Shown here piece after piece: positions 11,901-22,989 of a DNA stretch of 64,000 bases. Location of the stretch: assembly GCF_047675955.1 (NCBI RefSeq), contig NC_132911.1, forward strand, positions 21,102,565 to 21,166,564, written 5' to 3'. Under the pieces are notes generated by a model that was not told the DNA's origin, made no database searches, and saw only the letters and a list, made by a program, of their open reading frames with translations. Every line of letters begins with the position of its first letter. Position 1 is the first letter of the stretch. This stretch comes from Chlorocebus sabaeus. Taxonomy: Eukaryota; Chordata; Mammalia; Primates; Cercopithecidae. Made by a program: the position numbers and the translations under genes.

Positions 11901-12299
11901 AATGGTAGCCCGCATGCTCCTAAGCCCATTGAAGTACCAGAGCTGAAGGCCCTTGGGGTTTGGGGAGAACACAGCTGGATCTCTGAGGACACCAATGGGC
12001 CTGCCCATGAAGAAAAGGCCTGGATAGGAAGGCTGGGACCAGAGGCACATGCTCCTCTTCCCAGTTTAGCTGAGGATGTTGCTACTACCTGGTCTTGCCC
12101 AAAGAGACCTCCCCTCAGTGAGAGGCATCCGCTCATGCTCATTGGATGGCTCTCTAACAATACGGCTAGCCCAGACCCAAGCAGGGATCTCAAAACACTG
12201 GATAACCACCCAGGTATCGGGACTAAGGATGCATCATGTTTATGTGTGACACAACCCAACAGGATAAGAATTAATGATTGTCTTTGGCTGGCAAATTGC
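11901..12299. other. Unique sequence, nothing recognised
   Basis: No repeat or gene assignable. Antisense frames of up to 151 codons here have no recognisable domain. Confidence 0.35.
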
Positions 12300-12420
12300 A
12301 CATCAATAATGCAGAACGGATGATATAATTACACAGTGTGCCTAACTATAAACTACAGTGGTGATAATAATTGGATTAATTAACCTGGAAAACACTAAAC
12401 ACAAAGGAATCTATGGTCAC
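12300..12420. promoter_or_regulatory. Candidate regulatory block with homeodomain-like motifs
   Basis: AT-rich, non-repetitive stretch with 'gatataattacac', 'gataataattgg' and 'ggattaattaacc', which are TAAT-core (homeodomain-type) motifs in close array. Function is inferred from motif content only. Confidence 0.25.
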
Positions 12421-13244
12421 TAAACAGCTGCCACAGAACCTGGAGGCGGGGGAAAGGGAGACAGCCGATCTGTGTCAGCAACAAGGAGCCTGTTGGCATG
12501 GTGGCTGCAGTTGTCCTCACACAGGGATGATATATCTACTAACCATCAGTCCCTGGAGGAGCTGTTCTGTCCTCCTAGCTACAGATGCCAAGAGCTGGGG
12601 GATCCCCAAGGTAGAGCCTCTCTTTTAAAAGATCCAGTGATATTGGTAGCAGAACTGGAGACTTGCCCAGAAATGAGCCAACAAGGATGACTGTGCTGCT
12701 CATCTCTTTGTGTCATTGGCATTGTTTTGGTGCCCCAGCAAAGGCTGGACACACAGGGGCATGCTGCACATTCTGGTGATGAAAGAGCCGGCTGCCTGTC
12801 CTTGCAAATGCCTCACAGCAGCAAAGCTGGCTGATCTGGTGGTGACAACTAGCCCCTCCAAGCAAACTCGTTCCCTGGTTGGGTTGTTAGCACTGTCTTA
12901 GCACCACAATCTGCTCTCAGCCTTGCATGCAGGACACACCCAAGCCCACAACTTTCACCCCTAACCTCTTCCAATCTCTTCAACACTCTAGTCACGCCAA
13001 GCAACAGGCAAAGGGGACCAGACGTCCAGAGGGGCCCTGTTCCAGTCACCTTGGCTTCTCCTCTCCTTCGGGTGCCAATGATATCTCCTCCACCTTGTCC
13101 TCCTCCTCAGGGAAGTCTCCATCTGGACAAGGGCAGCTGTCACAGAATTGATCTGTACACCTACTGCTCCAGCACGAGGGCCTTGCCACCTGGCTATAGA
13201 ACTCAACAGCCTCATGCCTCATGTACACTCCGCACGTTTCCCAG
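12421..13244. other. Unique sequence, nothing recognised
   Basis: No supportable gene or repeat. Confidence 0.35.
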
Positions 13245-13345
13245 TTAGAGAGTCATCTCCTCCAGGTAGGCACAGTATCTTCTGCTCCTCGAATAGTTTT
13301 GGGCACATCATAGGTTTTCTTTAAACCCTTATTAAATGAATGAAT
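13245..13345 (+). repeat. L2 3'-end fragment (sense)
   Basis: 'gagtcatctcctccaggtagg', 'gggcacatcataggttt' and the terminal 'aaatgaatgaa' match the L2 3' end. Confidence 0.6.
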
Positions 13346-13369
13346 TATAAATAAAAGGCCCTTAGTGGA

Positions 13370-13572
13370 TTGCCCTCTATCTGCCGAGCAGTGTCACTTT
13401 CATTTAATCCTCACAACAACCCTGCAAAGTAGATATTATTATGCCTCTTTACAGATAAGGAACCGAGAAGCAAAGAAATTAATTAATCTGTTTAAGGTGC
13501 TACAGCTGGAAAATGGCAGGGCTGGAATGTGAGCTGAGATCTTCCTAATCCCACGGCACCTTTTTTCACTAC
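13370..13572 (-). repeat. MIR SINE (antisense)
   Basis: 'atttaatcctcacaacaacc', 'gcctctttacagataagg' and 'gctggaatgtgagctgag' give a well-preserved reversed MIR. Confidence 0.8.
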
Positions 13573-13749
13573 ATCTTGGTTGTGGCAAATAGAGTTTTAC
13601 TTACAATTTCAGTTTCTATAAACTAGGGAGATGGTGTCTAACAACACAGACATTAGAATACATTCTACTGCACTGAAAGTGTGGTGAGCCACAGAGATAA
13701 TTACAGGAGGGCTGTAGATTGTCTGTTTCCAGAAAGTTCAAAAAAACCT

Positions 13750-14475
13750 TGCTATGGTTTCAGTGTTTCCCTCAAAGTTCATGTTGGAACTTAAGTTTCC
13801 TGGGGGAAACTTAATCCCCAATGCAACAGTATTGACAGGTAAGACCTTTAAGATGTGGTTAGGTCATAAGGGCTCTGCCAGTGTATAGATTAACGTAACC
13901 CCAGGAGTAGATTAGTTATTACATGAGTGGACTTGTTATAAAAACGAGTTCAGGCTGGGCATGGTGGCTTACACCTGTAATCCCAGAGCTTTGGAAGGTT
14001 GAGGTAGGAGGATCACTTGAGGCCAAGAGTTCAGGAGCAGCCTGGGCAACATAGTGACACTCCAACTCTCCAAAATGTAAAATAATTAGGTGGGGGTGGT
14101 GGAGCACACTTGTAGTCCTAGCTACTCAAGAGGCTGAGGTGGGAGGATCAATGGAGACCAGGAGTTTGAGGCTGCAGTGAGCTGTGATACATTGTATATG
14201 CTCCAACCTGGGTGGCAGAGGGAGATTGTCTCTTAAAACAATAAATAAATACATAAAATGAGTTCAGCTCCCTCTTGTTCTGTCCCTGGCTCCCATGCTT
14301 TATTGCCCTTCTGCCTCCTGCCATGGGATGATGCAGCATGAAGTCCCTCGCCGGACGTCAGCACCATGCTCTTGGACTTTCCAGCCTCCAGAACTGTGAG
14401 CCAAATAAACGTCTATTCTTTATAAATTATCCATTCTGTAATATTGTATTATAGCAATAGAAATGGACTAAGACA
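13750..14475 (+). mobile_element. MaLR LTR (MLT1/MST type), split by AluJ
   Basis: The left part runs 'tgctatggtttcagtg', 'aacttaatccccaatgc' and 'gtcataagggctctgcc' up to 13952. The right part resumes 'cagctccctcttgttctg', 'tgccatgggatgatgcagc', 'cagcctccagaactgtgagc' and ends 'ggactaagaca'. The AluJ at 13953-14254 sits inside it. Internal MaLR sequence follows directly, so this is a 5' LTR. Confidence 0.85.
13953..14254 (+). mobile_element. AluJ (sense) inside the LTR
   Basis: Old, diverged dimeric Alu. Flanking duplication AAACGAGTTCA (13942-13952) and AAATGAGTTCA (14256-14266) differs at one base. The AATAAATAAATACAT tail is degenerate. Confidence 0.92.
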
Positions 14476-15485
14476 GAAAACTGGTGCCAGAAATGGAATT
14501 GTTGCTGTAACAAATACCTGAAAATGTGGAAGCAGTTAGGAACTAGGTGATGGAGGCTAGAAGATTTTGGAGAAGCATGCTAGAAAAAACACGGACTTCA
14601 GTAAACAAGCAATAAGTACGATTCTGGTGAGGGCTTAGAAGATGAGGAGCACTGTGGAGAAAGTCTGACTCTTCTTAGAGATTATTTAAGTGGCCCTAAT
14701 CAGAATTTTGGTTGAAATACGAACAGTAAAGGCCATTCTGATGAGGTCTCAGATGAAAATGAGAAACAGGTACTGGAAACTGGAGTAAAGGCCATCCTTG
14801 CTATAAAGTTGCAAAGAACTTGGCTGAATTATGTCTATACCTGAGGGCTTTATAGAAAGCAGAATTTAAAAGTGATAGACTAGGGTATTTGGCAGAAGAA
14901 ATTTCTAAGCAAAAAGTTGAAGGAGGTGCATGGCTACTTTTAACTGCCTAAGATGCAAGAGGAAAGAAGTAACTTAAAGACAAACATTATAATTAAAAGA
15001 GAAGCAGCAGGGGAAGATTTCAAAAATTTCCAGCCTGGTCAGATAAAGAATAAAAAAGGGTGTTCAGGAGTACAAACCAAGGGTGTGGCAATTGACCATT
15101 TGCTAAGAAGATGAGTGTGGAGATAAGAGATCATCAAGACAATGGGAGAATGACCCTAGAAACATTTGAGAGATCTTCAAATCTGCTCCTCTCATCACAG
15201 GCTCAAAACTCGAGGTGGGCAGAATGATCTGGGGGGGGTGGTGTCAAGGGCACCCTCCGTAGACTCGCTGCCCAGAGCTGCCTTGGGTCGCTGCTCCTCA
15301 CATTGGATGCAGTGCTCCTTGGCTGCCCCAGCCATAACTCAGATGGGTCCAAGTGCTGCTCAACCCATCACTCCAGAAGGCTCAAGCCATAAATTTTGGC
15401 AGTGTTCACACAGTGCTAATTTTGCAGGCACACAGAATGCAAGAGTTGTGGTAGCATGGCTTCTTCCACCTAGATTTTAAAGGAT
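14476..15485 (+). mobile_element. MaLR internal region, 3' truncated
   Basis: Begins right after the LTR with the 'actggtgccagaaatgg' primer-binding-site-like start and 'acctgaaaatgtggaagc'. It then runs 'gcagaagaaatttctaagc', 'aagacaatgggag' and 'tgcaggcacacagaatgcaag' to 'ccacctagattttaaagg'. These occur in the order of THE1/MST-type internal sequence. The second half of the internal region and the 3' LTR are absent. Frames are broken; the longest (15166-15480, 104 codons) has no intact gene. Confidence 0.75.
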
Positions 15486-15489
15486 ATTG

Positions 15490-15632
15490 TAGACTACCTG
15501 ACTCTCCATTTCCTCTGCTGTAAATTGAGATCAATAGCACCCAGCTCACAGTGTTGTTGCGGAAATGGAGTACTCCATGTAAAGCTTGTCCTGGTTCACA
15601 GTAAGCCTTCAATAATGCTAGCTATTATTATA
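15490..15632 (+). repeat. MIR SINE (sense)
   Basis: 'tccatttcctctgctgtaaa', 'ctcacagtgttgttgcgg', 'catgtaaagcttgtcc' and 'caataatgctagctattatt' follow MIR. Confidence 0.75.
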
Positions 15633-15639
15633 ACACATG

Positions 15640-15769
15640 GAACTTTCTTTAATGCAAAATAATCTTATGTGATAGGTGTGATAGGCTAAAAGAAGTTAAG
15701 TATGATGGCCAAGGTCACACCCTGCTGTGTGACAAAGCTGGGAATCCATTCCATATCTATGTGGCTTAT
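15640..15769 (-). repeat. MIR SINE (antisense)
   Basis: 'ggctaaaagaagttaag', 'ggccaaggtcacaccctgc' and 'aaagctgggaatccattcc' are the reversed MIR core. Confidence 0.65.
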
Positions 15770-15787
15770 AAGAAATCAAGAGAGGTT

Positions 15788-16086
15788 GGCTGGGCATGGT
15801 GGCTCAAGCCTGTAATCCCAGCACTTTGGGAGGCCGAGATGGGCAGATCACGAGGTCAGGAGATTGAGACCATCCTGGCTAACACGGTGAAACCCCGTCT
15901 CTACTAAAAAATACAAAAAACTAGCCGGGCGAGGTGGCGGACGCCTGTAGTCCCAGCTACTCGGGAGGCTGAGGCAGGAGAATGGCGTAAACCCGGGAAG
16001 CGGAGCTTGCAGGGGGCTGAGATCCGGCCACTGCACTCCAGCCTGGGCGACAGAGCAAGACTCCGTCTCAAAAAAAAAAAAAAAAA
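15788..16086 (+). mobile_element. Young AluY, Old World monkey type (AluYR-like)
   Basis: Nearly intact AluY with 'actagccgggcgaggtggc', 'ggcgtaaacccggg' and 'gagatccggccactgc'. I associate this combination with Old World monkey Y subfamilies. The A19 tail runs into AAGAAATGAAGAGAGG (16087-16102), matching AAGAAATCAAGAGAGG at 15770-15785 with one difference. Confidence 0.95.
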
Positions 16087-16103
16087 AAGAAATGAAGAGA
16101 GGT

Positions 16104-16479
16104 CTGGAATTTCCTATACATGGAAACATTTGCAGGGACCTTGGGAGGACTTAGAGAGTCTGGTGGAGGCAGGAAAAAGAAGGAGGCAGGAGACATTAGA
16201 AGCACTTCCTGTGAGGGCCCAGAAGTCTACTCTAGAACTAAGGGGAACTCAGAAAGCACTGGTACCAATCCCCTACCTATGACAGACTGACAGACTGGAG
16301 AAGAAGAGAGCAGCAAAGGCAGCCAGTACTGAAGTCACTGAAAAAACAGGGTGTGGAGCAGATGTCTTTTTACCTCACTGCTGGGGCCCCAGCCCACTGA
16401 GGACAGAAATTACTGGGCTGGTTCCCAGATACCTTGGACCCCTCTCCCAGCAGCAAATTGTCTGCTTATCAGGAGTCTG
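16104..16479. other. Unique sequence, nothing recognised
   Basis: No repeat or coding feature assignable. Confidence 0.4.
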
Positions 16480-17010
16480 TTGCCAATTATACTTATTATT
16501 GTTGATTATGCATCTAGATTAAATATTATGCAAAGTAATAAGCTGTAAATGCAATCACAAATGAAAAGAAGGCTGGTGATTCTAAGTACACCATATTGAA
16601 TGCTTTGGAAAGACTTCATAAAAGCAAGTCATTTAAAATGGTGTTAAATAATGTGTGGGTGAGACCACTAAAACAGACTGGGGCTTGGGGAGCAGGGTGG
16701 GAAAGTGGTGGGCATAATTATAAAAAATACAGAATTCTGCATTTATACTGCTTTGCATGGGTCTTGATGTCCTTATTCTACTTTAAAGAAACCCGGGATT
16801 TAAAGAAAACTAGAGTTCTTAGATAATGCATCACAGGCATGGTTGATCCAAGAACAATGAAGGGAAATTCTGATTAGGAGACTCATACTCCAAGAATAGG
16901 CTTTGACCCCTCCCCCAAAGGACTGGCAAATAAGTACACATGTATATATTTTAAACTAAGGCAAAATGCTTAAGATGCATGCATATCTTTTTTTGTAATT
17001 ACAGTACCTG
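16480..17010. promoter_or_regulatory. Candidate conserved non-coding region
   Basis: About 530 bp of AT-rich, low-CpG sequence free of recognisable repeats. It includes 'ttgttgattatgcatc' (octamer-like ATGCATC), 'gatgcatgcatatc', 'aaatgcaatcacaaatg' and 'ttgtaattacag'. The look is that of conserved enhancers, but no alignment was possible. Confidence 0.3.
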
Positions 17011-17459
17011 CTTCAGCATTCTTAATTGGATTTGCCAGCTGCCAGTGCCCGCTACGTCAGAGAGGGGAGCATGGCCTGTACTTAAAAGAAGACAGTCAAT
17101 AGGCTCCAAAGGAAAGGACCCATAAAAGCCTGTGCCACATCCCACCTGTGATTTTCCTGTAATTTGGGGCAACTAGGAAGCCTGGTGACTATGCCCAAGA
17201 CCTAGCTGTCAGGGACAAGCAGGGATCCACCCTGAAGCCTTGTTGAGATGTGACCTCCCTGTAAGTACCACAGTTTTCATAGTACAGTCTCCCTTCAAAG
17301 AGTCAATGCACTAATCAAAGACCTGACCCTCTACTTAAGACCTTTTAATACCCTTGGCTTCCCACCTGGCACGGCCACAGTCAGGACATGCTGCCTTTTT
17401 TGGCATTCTCTGCTGATCCCAGGCCAGGGTCTTGTGCCAGGGAGCACAGCAACCCTCAT
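17011..17459. other. Unique sequence, nothing recognised
   Basis: No gene or repeat family assignable. Confidence 0.4.
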
Positions 17460-17660
17460 TCTTCCATTTACTCTTTCACCTCACAAATATTTATTGAACT
17501 TCTATTATGTTCAGGGATCACTTGTGAAATAAAGATGACAGTCTCTGCCCACTGTTAAGTAGAATAGACAGAAAAAGATGATAGGTACAATGCAATCAGC
17601 ACTGCAATAGATGCTAAATGAATAGAGAAAGAAGAGAGAGTAACCAGATATTATATTGAC
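17460..17660 (-). repeat. L2 3'-end fragment (antisense)
   Basis: 'cctcacaaatatttattg', 'aacttctattatgttcagg' and 'gacagtctctgcccactg' match the reversed L2 tail. Confidence 0.6.
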
Positions 17661-17723
17661 TGGTTAATGCCAAGCTCACTGTTGTGGATGATCATATGCA
17701 CGGGTGCCCACACACATGCTGTC

Positions 17724-17772
17724 TTACACACACACACGCGTGCGCGCATACACACACACACACACACACACC
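17724..17772 (+). repeat. (CA)n microsatellite with CGCG core
   Basis: Alternating CA interrupted by 'cgcgtgcgcgcata', then (CA)n to 17772. This is an alternating purine-pyrimidine tract of Z-DNA type. Confidence 0.95.
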
Positions 17773-18059
17773 ATTCCTCCTACCCTGCTCTCAACAGTTC
17801 ACAATGTACTCAGGAGCAGAGAACTCTAAACTTCCAGAAGAAAATGAGTTCAAAAACCCAGCTACGAGATCCGGGAATGTCTCCCTCCTCTCTGGCACTG
17901 CAGTTACCTGGGCAGCAGGCACAGCTGTCCTGCAAACCACCAAGAAGTAACCCTCCCCCAACCTCCAGAGTGACTCATTCAGCAACATGTATAGAGGAGA
18001 TCAGCGAGTCTCCAGAAACTCCATCAGGAAATCTTCCCCATAGCCAGCTCTCTAGAGGA

Positions 18060-18600
18060 CATGATTCTGACCCTGTTACTCCTCTGCTTAAAACATTTCA
18101 GTGATTCTGTCATCTACATGACTAATTAAGTCTTTGCCCCTTGACCTGGTATTGACCAGCCTCCATGATTTGTCAACTACTTCATCTCATCTCCAGCATT
18201 TTATCCTCTAATTCCAATCCACTTACACACACACACACACAAACACACACGTGCACACACACACTCACACCTTGCTTTACGCATCCATGATTTTGCATAT
18301 ACTCTTCCCTCTGCCAGGACTCATTGGCAGTTTTTGTTTCTTTGTTTTATTTTCTGTGGCGTGGTCTTGGCTAACTCTTACTCTTCAAGATTCAACGCCA
18401 GTTACATCTCTTCCTGGAGGCCTTCCTGAAGCCCCAGTCTCTCCAAGTGCTCACATAAAATCCGGTACCTATCCCCACCTTGTTATTCCTCATATTATAA
18501 CATCTCTTCAGATGCTTATCAAGCATGTATCAGTCTCTCTGATCCCCACCAATATATAGCCCAGCACCCAGCACATGATCAGTGCTCAATCAATGTTGAT
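18060..18600 (+). repeat. L2 LINE 3' region (sense), with internal CA repeat
   Basis: 'cctctgcttaaaacatttcag', 'actcttccctctgccagg', 'ttcaagattcaacgcc', 'ctggaggccttcctgaagcc' and 'gcacccagcacatgatc' follow L2 in sense order. The (CA)n at 18224-18270 lies inside. Confidence 0.75.
18224..18270 (+). repeat. (CA)n microsatellite
   Basis: Imperfect CA repeat with AAACAC and GTGC interruptions, inside an L2. Confidence 0.95.
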
Positions 18601-18789
18601 CATCTGAGGCAGGCAACCTAAAGCAAAACCCACCTGCTCTGTGTCATGAAACCTGCTACACAGGAAGGACAGGTTTGTAGCTAATACAGTCAGAGCAAGT
18701 GTGTAAGGGTAAGCATCCCCGTGGAAGGTGTCCTGACCTACTGACGTGATACACTGGCTGCTTGTTAAATACGTCCTAAGAGAATAGGA

Positions 18790-19490
18790 ATGCATACATT
18801 ATCCAAAATATGTAAGGAACTCATACAACTTAGTTGCAAAAAAACCAAACACACAAATTACCCAGTTTAAAAGTGGGAACTGAAATAAACATTCCTCAAA
18901 ATAAGATACGCAAATGGCCAACAGGGATATGAAAAAATGCTCAACATCGCTAATCATCAGGGAAATGCAAATCAAAACCACAATGAGTGATCACCTCATA
19001 CCCCTTAGAGTGGCTAATCAAAAAGACAAAAGACAAGTGCTGTCAAGGATATGGAGAAAAGGGAACCTTTACCCACTGTTGGTGAAAATGTAAATTAGTA
19101 TAGCTATGATAGAAAACACTATGGAGGTGCCTCAAAAATTAAACACAGAACTGCCATATGAGCCAGCAATACCACTACTGGGTATATATCCAAAGAAAAT
19201 GAAATCAGTATGTCAAAGAGATGTCTCCAATCCCATGTTCATTGCAGAACTATTTACAATAGCTAAGATATAGAAACAGTGTAAGTGTCCATTGAGGGGT
19301 GCCTAGGTAAAGAAAATATGGTGTATAAAGACAATGAAATATTATTTAACCTTTAAAAAGAAAGAAATCCTGCCATTTGTGGCAACACAGATGAACCTGG
19401 AAGATATTATGCTAAGTGAAGTAAGCCAGACACAGCAAGACAGATACTACCTGATCTTGCTTATATGTGGGATCTAAAATAGTCAAACTC
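18790..19490 (+). mobile_element. L1 ORF2 3' part (sense), split by AluS
   Basis: L1 ORF2/3' landmarks in order: 'aggaactcatacaactta', 'aaatggccaacagg', 'tgctcaacatcgctaatc', 'ggaaatgcaaatcaaaacc', 'actgccatatgagccagc', 'ctgggtatatatccaaag' and 'gatctaaaatagtcaaactc'. Frames are broken, so no functional endonuclease or RT is encoded. The 3' remainder is at 19799-20196. Confidence 0.92.
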
Positions 19491-19797
19491 GGCCAGGCTC
19501 GGTGGTTCATGCCTGTAGTCCCAGCACTTTGGGAGGCTGAGACAGGCAGATCACTTGAGGTCAGGAGTTCAAGACCAGCCTGGCCAATATTGCAAAACCC
19601 CGTCTCTACTAAAAATACAAAAATTAGCCAGGCATGGTGGTGGGCGCCTGTAATACCAGCTACTCGGGAGGCTGAGGCAGGAGAATTGCTTGAACACAGG
19701 AGGCAGAGGCTGCAGTAAGCCGAGACCACACCACTGCACTCCAGGCTGAGTGACAAAGCGAGACTCCCTCTCAAAAAAAAAAAAAAAAAAAAAAAAA
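19491..19797 (+). mobile_element. AluS (sense) inserted in L1
   Basis: Full-length Alu with a long A-tail, flanked by a perfect duplication AGTCAAACTC (19481-19490 and 19798-19807). It is younger than the L1. Confidence 0.96.
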
Positions 19798-19798
19798 A

Positions 19799-20196
19799 GT
19801 CAAACTCATGGAAACATAGAGTAGAAAGGGGATGCTAGGAGACAGGAAGAAGGAGAAACAGGGAAGTGCTAATCAAAGGTACAAAGTTTCAGTCATGTCA
19901 TGCCAGATGCATAAGTTTTGAAGGTTTCATGGACAACGTGGTGCACTATACTTAACAATATTGCATTATGTACCTGAAATTTGCTAAGAAGGTAGATCTT
20001 AAGTGTTCTCACCACCAAAAAAAAAAAAAAAAAGATAATTATGTGAGGTGGTGTATGTTAATTAACTTGACGGAAGTGATCATTTCGCTATGTATCTGCA
20101 TATCAAAATGTCAGGTTGCATACCTTAAATGATAGACAATTTTTATTTGTCTACCATTCCTCAATAAAACTGAAAAAAAAAAAAGAGAGAGATGAA
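19799..20196 (+). mobile_element. L1 3' UTR (L1MB/MC-like), second piece
   Basis: Continues the L1 with 'catggaaacatagagtag', 'aaatttgctaagaagg', 'taagtgttctcaccacc', an A-run at 20019-20035 and the terminal 'caataaaactg' plus A-tail. Confidence 0.88.
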
Positions 20197-20834
20197 AGGA
20201 TTGGTTAGGGTTACCACGGCTTGACGATAAGCCCTCACAGCCACTGCAATGTTGTTGGTCTCTTTCCTTGTCGACCAACTCTCAGGACTGAGCTGCTTCC
20301 CAAGGGTGAGAAGAGCATGTGCTGCCTGATGCCCCGATTGTTCAGTCTTCTTGGCAACTGCGTCTCACTGTATATTAATAAATCAGTGTTCATGCTTACC
20401 CATAAGACTGCTGGGAGTTGAGAGAGTGTAAATCAATTCACTCGGACAGGATGGTCCCCTGGAGAAACGAAGAAGATGCAGAACCTCTGACCTCAAAGCA
20501 GAGGACCCAGCCCAGAATACGGTTACCCGGGAGGCAGGCCACCCAGCATGGAGCCGTTTGCACGTCCCTACTACGCTCTATTACATACCAACTCTGTGCA
20601 TAATCACCAAATTCCTGATTCAAAGTAAACCAATCCATTAGTCAAAAAAGGAGATTATTCACCATGACACGAAGGAGCTAAAAGGCGGCTTAGAGATGAG
20701 CTAGCAGCACCTGTGCATTTCACCACAAGGAACTGAAGGAATGCCTATGGCGAATTGTAATCAACCTGGTAGTGAGTGGAATGTAAGAGAAGTCTGATCT
20801 CCTGAAAAGTTTATGAATGAGTTTGGGAGTTAAC
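20197..20834. other. Unique sequence, nothing recognised
   Basis: No repeat family, gene or RNA recognised. Confidence 0.35.
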
Positions 20835-21060
20835 CTGGTATATCAGAGAGAAAATGAACTTTACAGCCAAATAGACAGGGGTTCAAATCCCCGCTCTGCT
20901 GCTGCTAGCTGTGTGGCTTTCAGCACGTTACCAAGTATCTTCTCAATGTCTATTTCTTCACGTGCAAAATGGGATGGATACTATCTATTTCACAGAGTCA
21001 TGGCTAATTGAGATATTGTATAGATCACGTATTTCTATAGTAAGTGCTCGGTAATAGTTT
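20835..21060 (+). repeat. MIR SINE (sense), near full length
   Basis: 'ggggttcaaatccccgctc' is the tRNA-derived B-box region of MIR. It is followed by 'tagctgtgtggctttcagc', 'cgtgcaaaatgggatgg' and 'agtaagtgctcggtaatag'. The tRNA-like head is part of the SINE, not a tRNA gene. Confidence 0.85.
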
Positions 21061-21315
21061 CTTTGCAAGAACAAAAGACTAGTATAAGGACCATCATTAA
21101 GGGCTAAACTGTGATGCCCACTTCAAATACTGTTAGAGTTCAAAAAAAAAAAAAAGGAATACCTGCCTGGGGCTTTACATAGAGCAGATTGCCAGGGGAG
21201 TGAGTGGCTCAAAATGGAACATTTTAGAGTTATTTCACACCTATCAAAACCATCTGAAACCTCTGCTGGGTCCTATAATCAAACCAACCATTCTATAGCC
21301 CATCTCCTCATACCT

Positions 21316-21821
21316 TGTTATGAGTTGAATTGTGTTTCACCAAAATTTATATGTTGGCGTTCTAACACCTCCAGTATCTCAGAGTGGGATATTATTTGGA
21401 AATAAGGTCATTGCCAATGTAATTAGTTGAGATCACAGTGGGATAAGGTAGACCCCTATTCCAATATGACTGGGATCTTATTTGGAAATAAGGTTGTTAC
21501 AGATGTAATTAGTTAAGATGAGCTCACGCTGGAGTAGGGTACAACCCTAATCTAATATGAAAAAAGGGAAAATTTGTACAGAGACACACATACAGGGAGA
21601 TGCCCTGTGAAGACTGGAGTGCTGCTGCCACAAGCCAAGGAACCATCAGGACCTGGAGTAAGGCTTGGAACAGATCCTTCCCTAGCACCGTCAGACGGCG
21701 CATGGGCTTGCAACGTCTTGGTTTCAGCCCTCTAGCCTTCATAACTGGGAGATAATAAATTCCTGTGATTAAAGCCACTTGGTCTGTGGTACCTTGTTAT
21801 GGCAGCTCTAGGAAAATAACA
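21316..21821 (+). mobile_element. MLT1-type MaLR solo LTR with 86-bp internal duplication
   Basis: Starts 'tgttatgagttgaattgtg' and ends 'ggcagctctaggaaaataaca' in MLT1 order. Two copies of an 86-bp unit lie at about 21391-21476 and 21477-21562. Each has TTATTTGGAAATAAGGT, then a TGTAATTAGTT motif and a CTAATATGA/CCAATATGA end. This makes the LTR longer than typical. No internal region is present. Confidence 0.85.
21391..21562 (+). repeat. Tandem duplication, 86-bp period, 2 copies
   Basis: 'gatattatttggaaataagg' in the first copy and 'gatcttatttggaaataagg' in the second are 86 bp apart, and the similarity continues through the unit with many substitutions, so the duplication is old. Confidence 0.85.
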
Positions 21822-22989
21822 GACCCCATCCCTGCTACTGCAATCGCCATCCTGCCCTGGGGAAGAACTCAATCCAAGCAGTGGGAACCAAGGCGACCTA
21901 TACTCACGCTCTTGGCTCAGGGACTCTGCGCTAAGCAATCTCCCACCACCCTCTTCAAAGCCTACAGTTTTCTTTTCCCATCTGCCCAAGGGAGTGGATA
22001 AAACAGACTGTGTTTCAGGTCCATGGATTCCTAAAGCCAGATACAAGATCACAGAAGCTCCATTGGACAACCTCTTCAAGGTCTCCTAGACCTGTCTGGT
22101 TCTCAAGTCCACTACAGCTCCCAGCCATGGCTAACTTCTGCTTAAGCATAAATACTGGTAGGAAGTTTGTTATCTCTTTGAGAGTTCCATTAAAAAGCTT
22201 TCTCCAAATTTGATCAACGCAAAGTTTGCCCTACCAATAAGTTACAACTCTTTCTTCCTATAATTTCTGTCCCTTAGCCTGCTAGCTCTGCCCTCTGAGG
22301 CCCTGCAGAAAAGAAAATTTAAAAATCCAATCCCATTTTTTGAAAACTCTTCAGGCACTTGGGGACTTGTACCTCATTCCCCTTAGTATTCTCTTGTCTT
22401 GGCAAGATCTCCCTCTCCGCTATTCTCCTCCCTGAAAGAGGGGTGGCTATGCAGTCGTACATACTAAAAGGATTTTCTCAAGTCTGTGTGTCCTGGTAAC
22501 TGTTGCTTCCAGTTTGGGGTTTAGAGTTAAGTTTGCAAGTTCTCATGACCTCCTGCCTCCACCTTTCTTCCCAGTCATGACACCCATTAGGTGGGGCCCT
22601 ACTATAAGCCAGGTGCTGGGAAGCTAGGAGAACCAAGATTGAGCATGGTGTTACTTGGATGGCAAGGTCTTAGCAGGCAGGCTGACCATGACTATTGGCA
22701 CAATGTGGGAAAAACCACTTTCCTCAAACAGACAGTACATGAAAATTAAAAGGAGAAAGGAAAATGCAAACACCCTCCATCCTTTGGATGTCAGGCTCCA
22801 AAAAAAGCTCAGTCAAGGGAAACATCATTTTTCCCCACATGAGGAAGAAAAAAAGCAAAGCTGAATTGACCTGCAAACAACCCCTGACCTCATTTGAAAA
22901 GACTCCTTTCTTTCAACCAAGACCCAGGGTCCCTTCTCGGGGTGTAAATTCCCTGAAAAGCCAAATCTTTTCAGGACATGAAACTCTTG
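21822..22989. other. Unique sequence with a small L2 trace
   Basis: Nothing recognised except a probable antisense L2 scrap at 22585-22660 ('actataagccaggtgctggg'). Confidence 0.4.

Noticed and set aside
11846..12301. 151-codon frame, minus strand
   Set aside because: No domain or family signature; no splice or promoter context.
17724..18270. Two CA repeats 500 bp apart as a possible array or CRISPR-like structure
   Set aside because: They are ordinary dinucleotide microsatellites without unique spacers; CRISPR arrays are not expected in primate nuclear DNA.
20204..20218. Telomere-like 'ggttagggttacc'
   Set aside because: Only two partial units; not an interstitial telomere array.
20880..20900. 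tRNA-like B-box 'ggttcaaatcccc'
   Set aside because: It is the tRNA-derived head of a MIR SINE; no cloverleaf or acceptor stem is visible.
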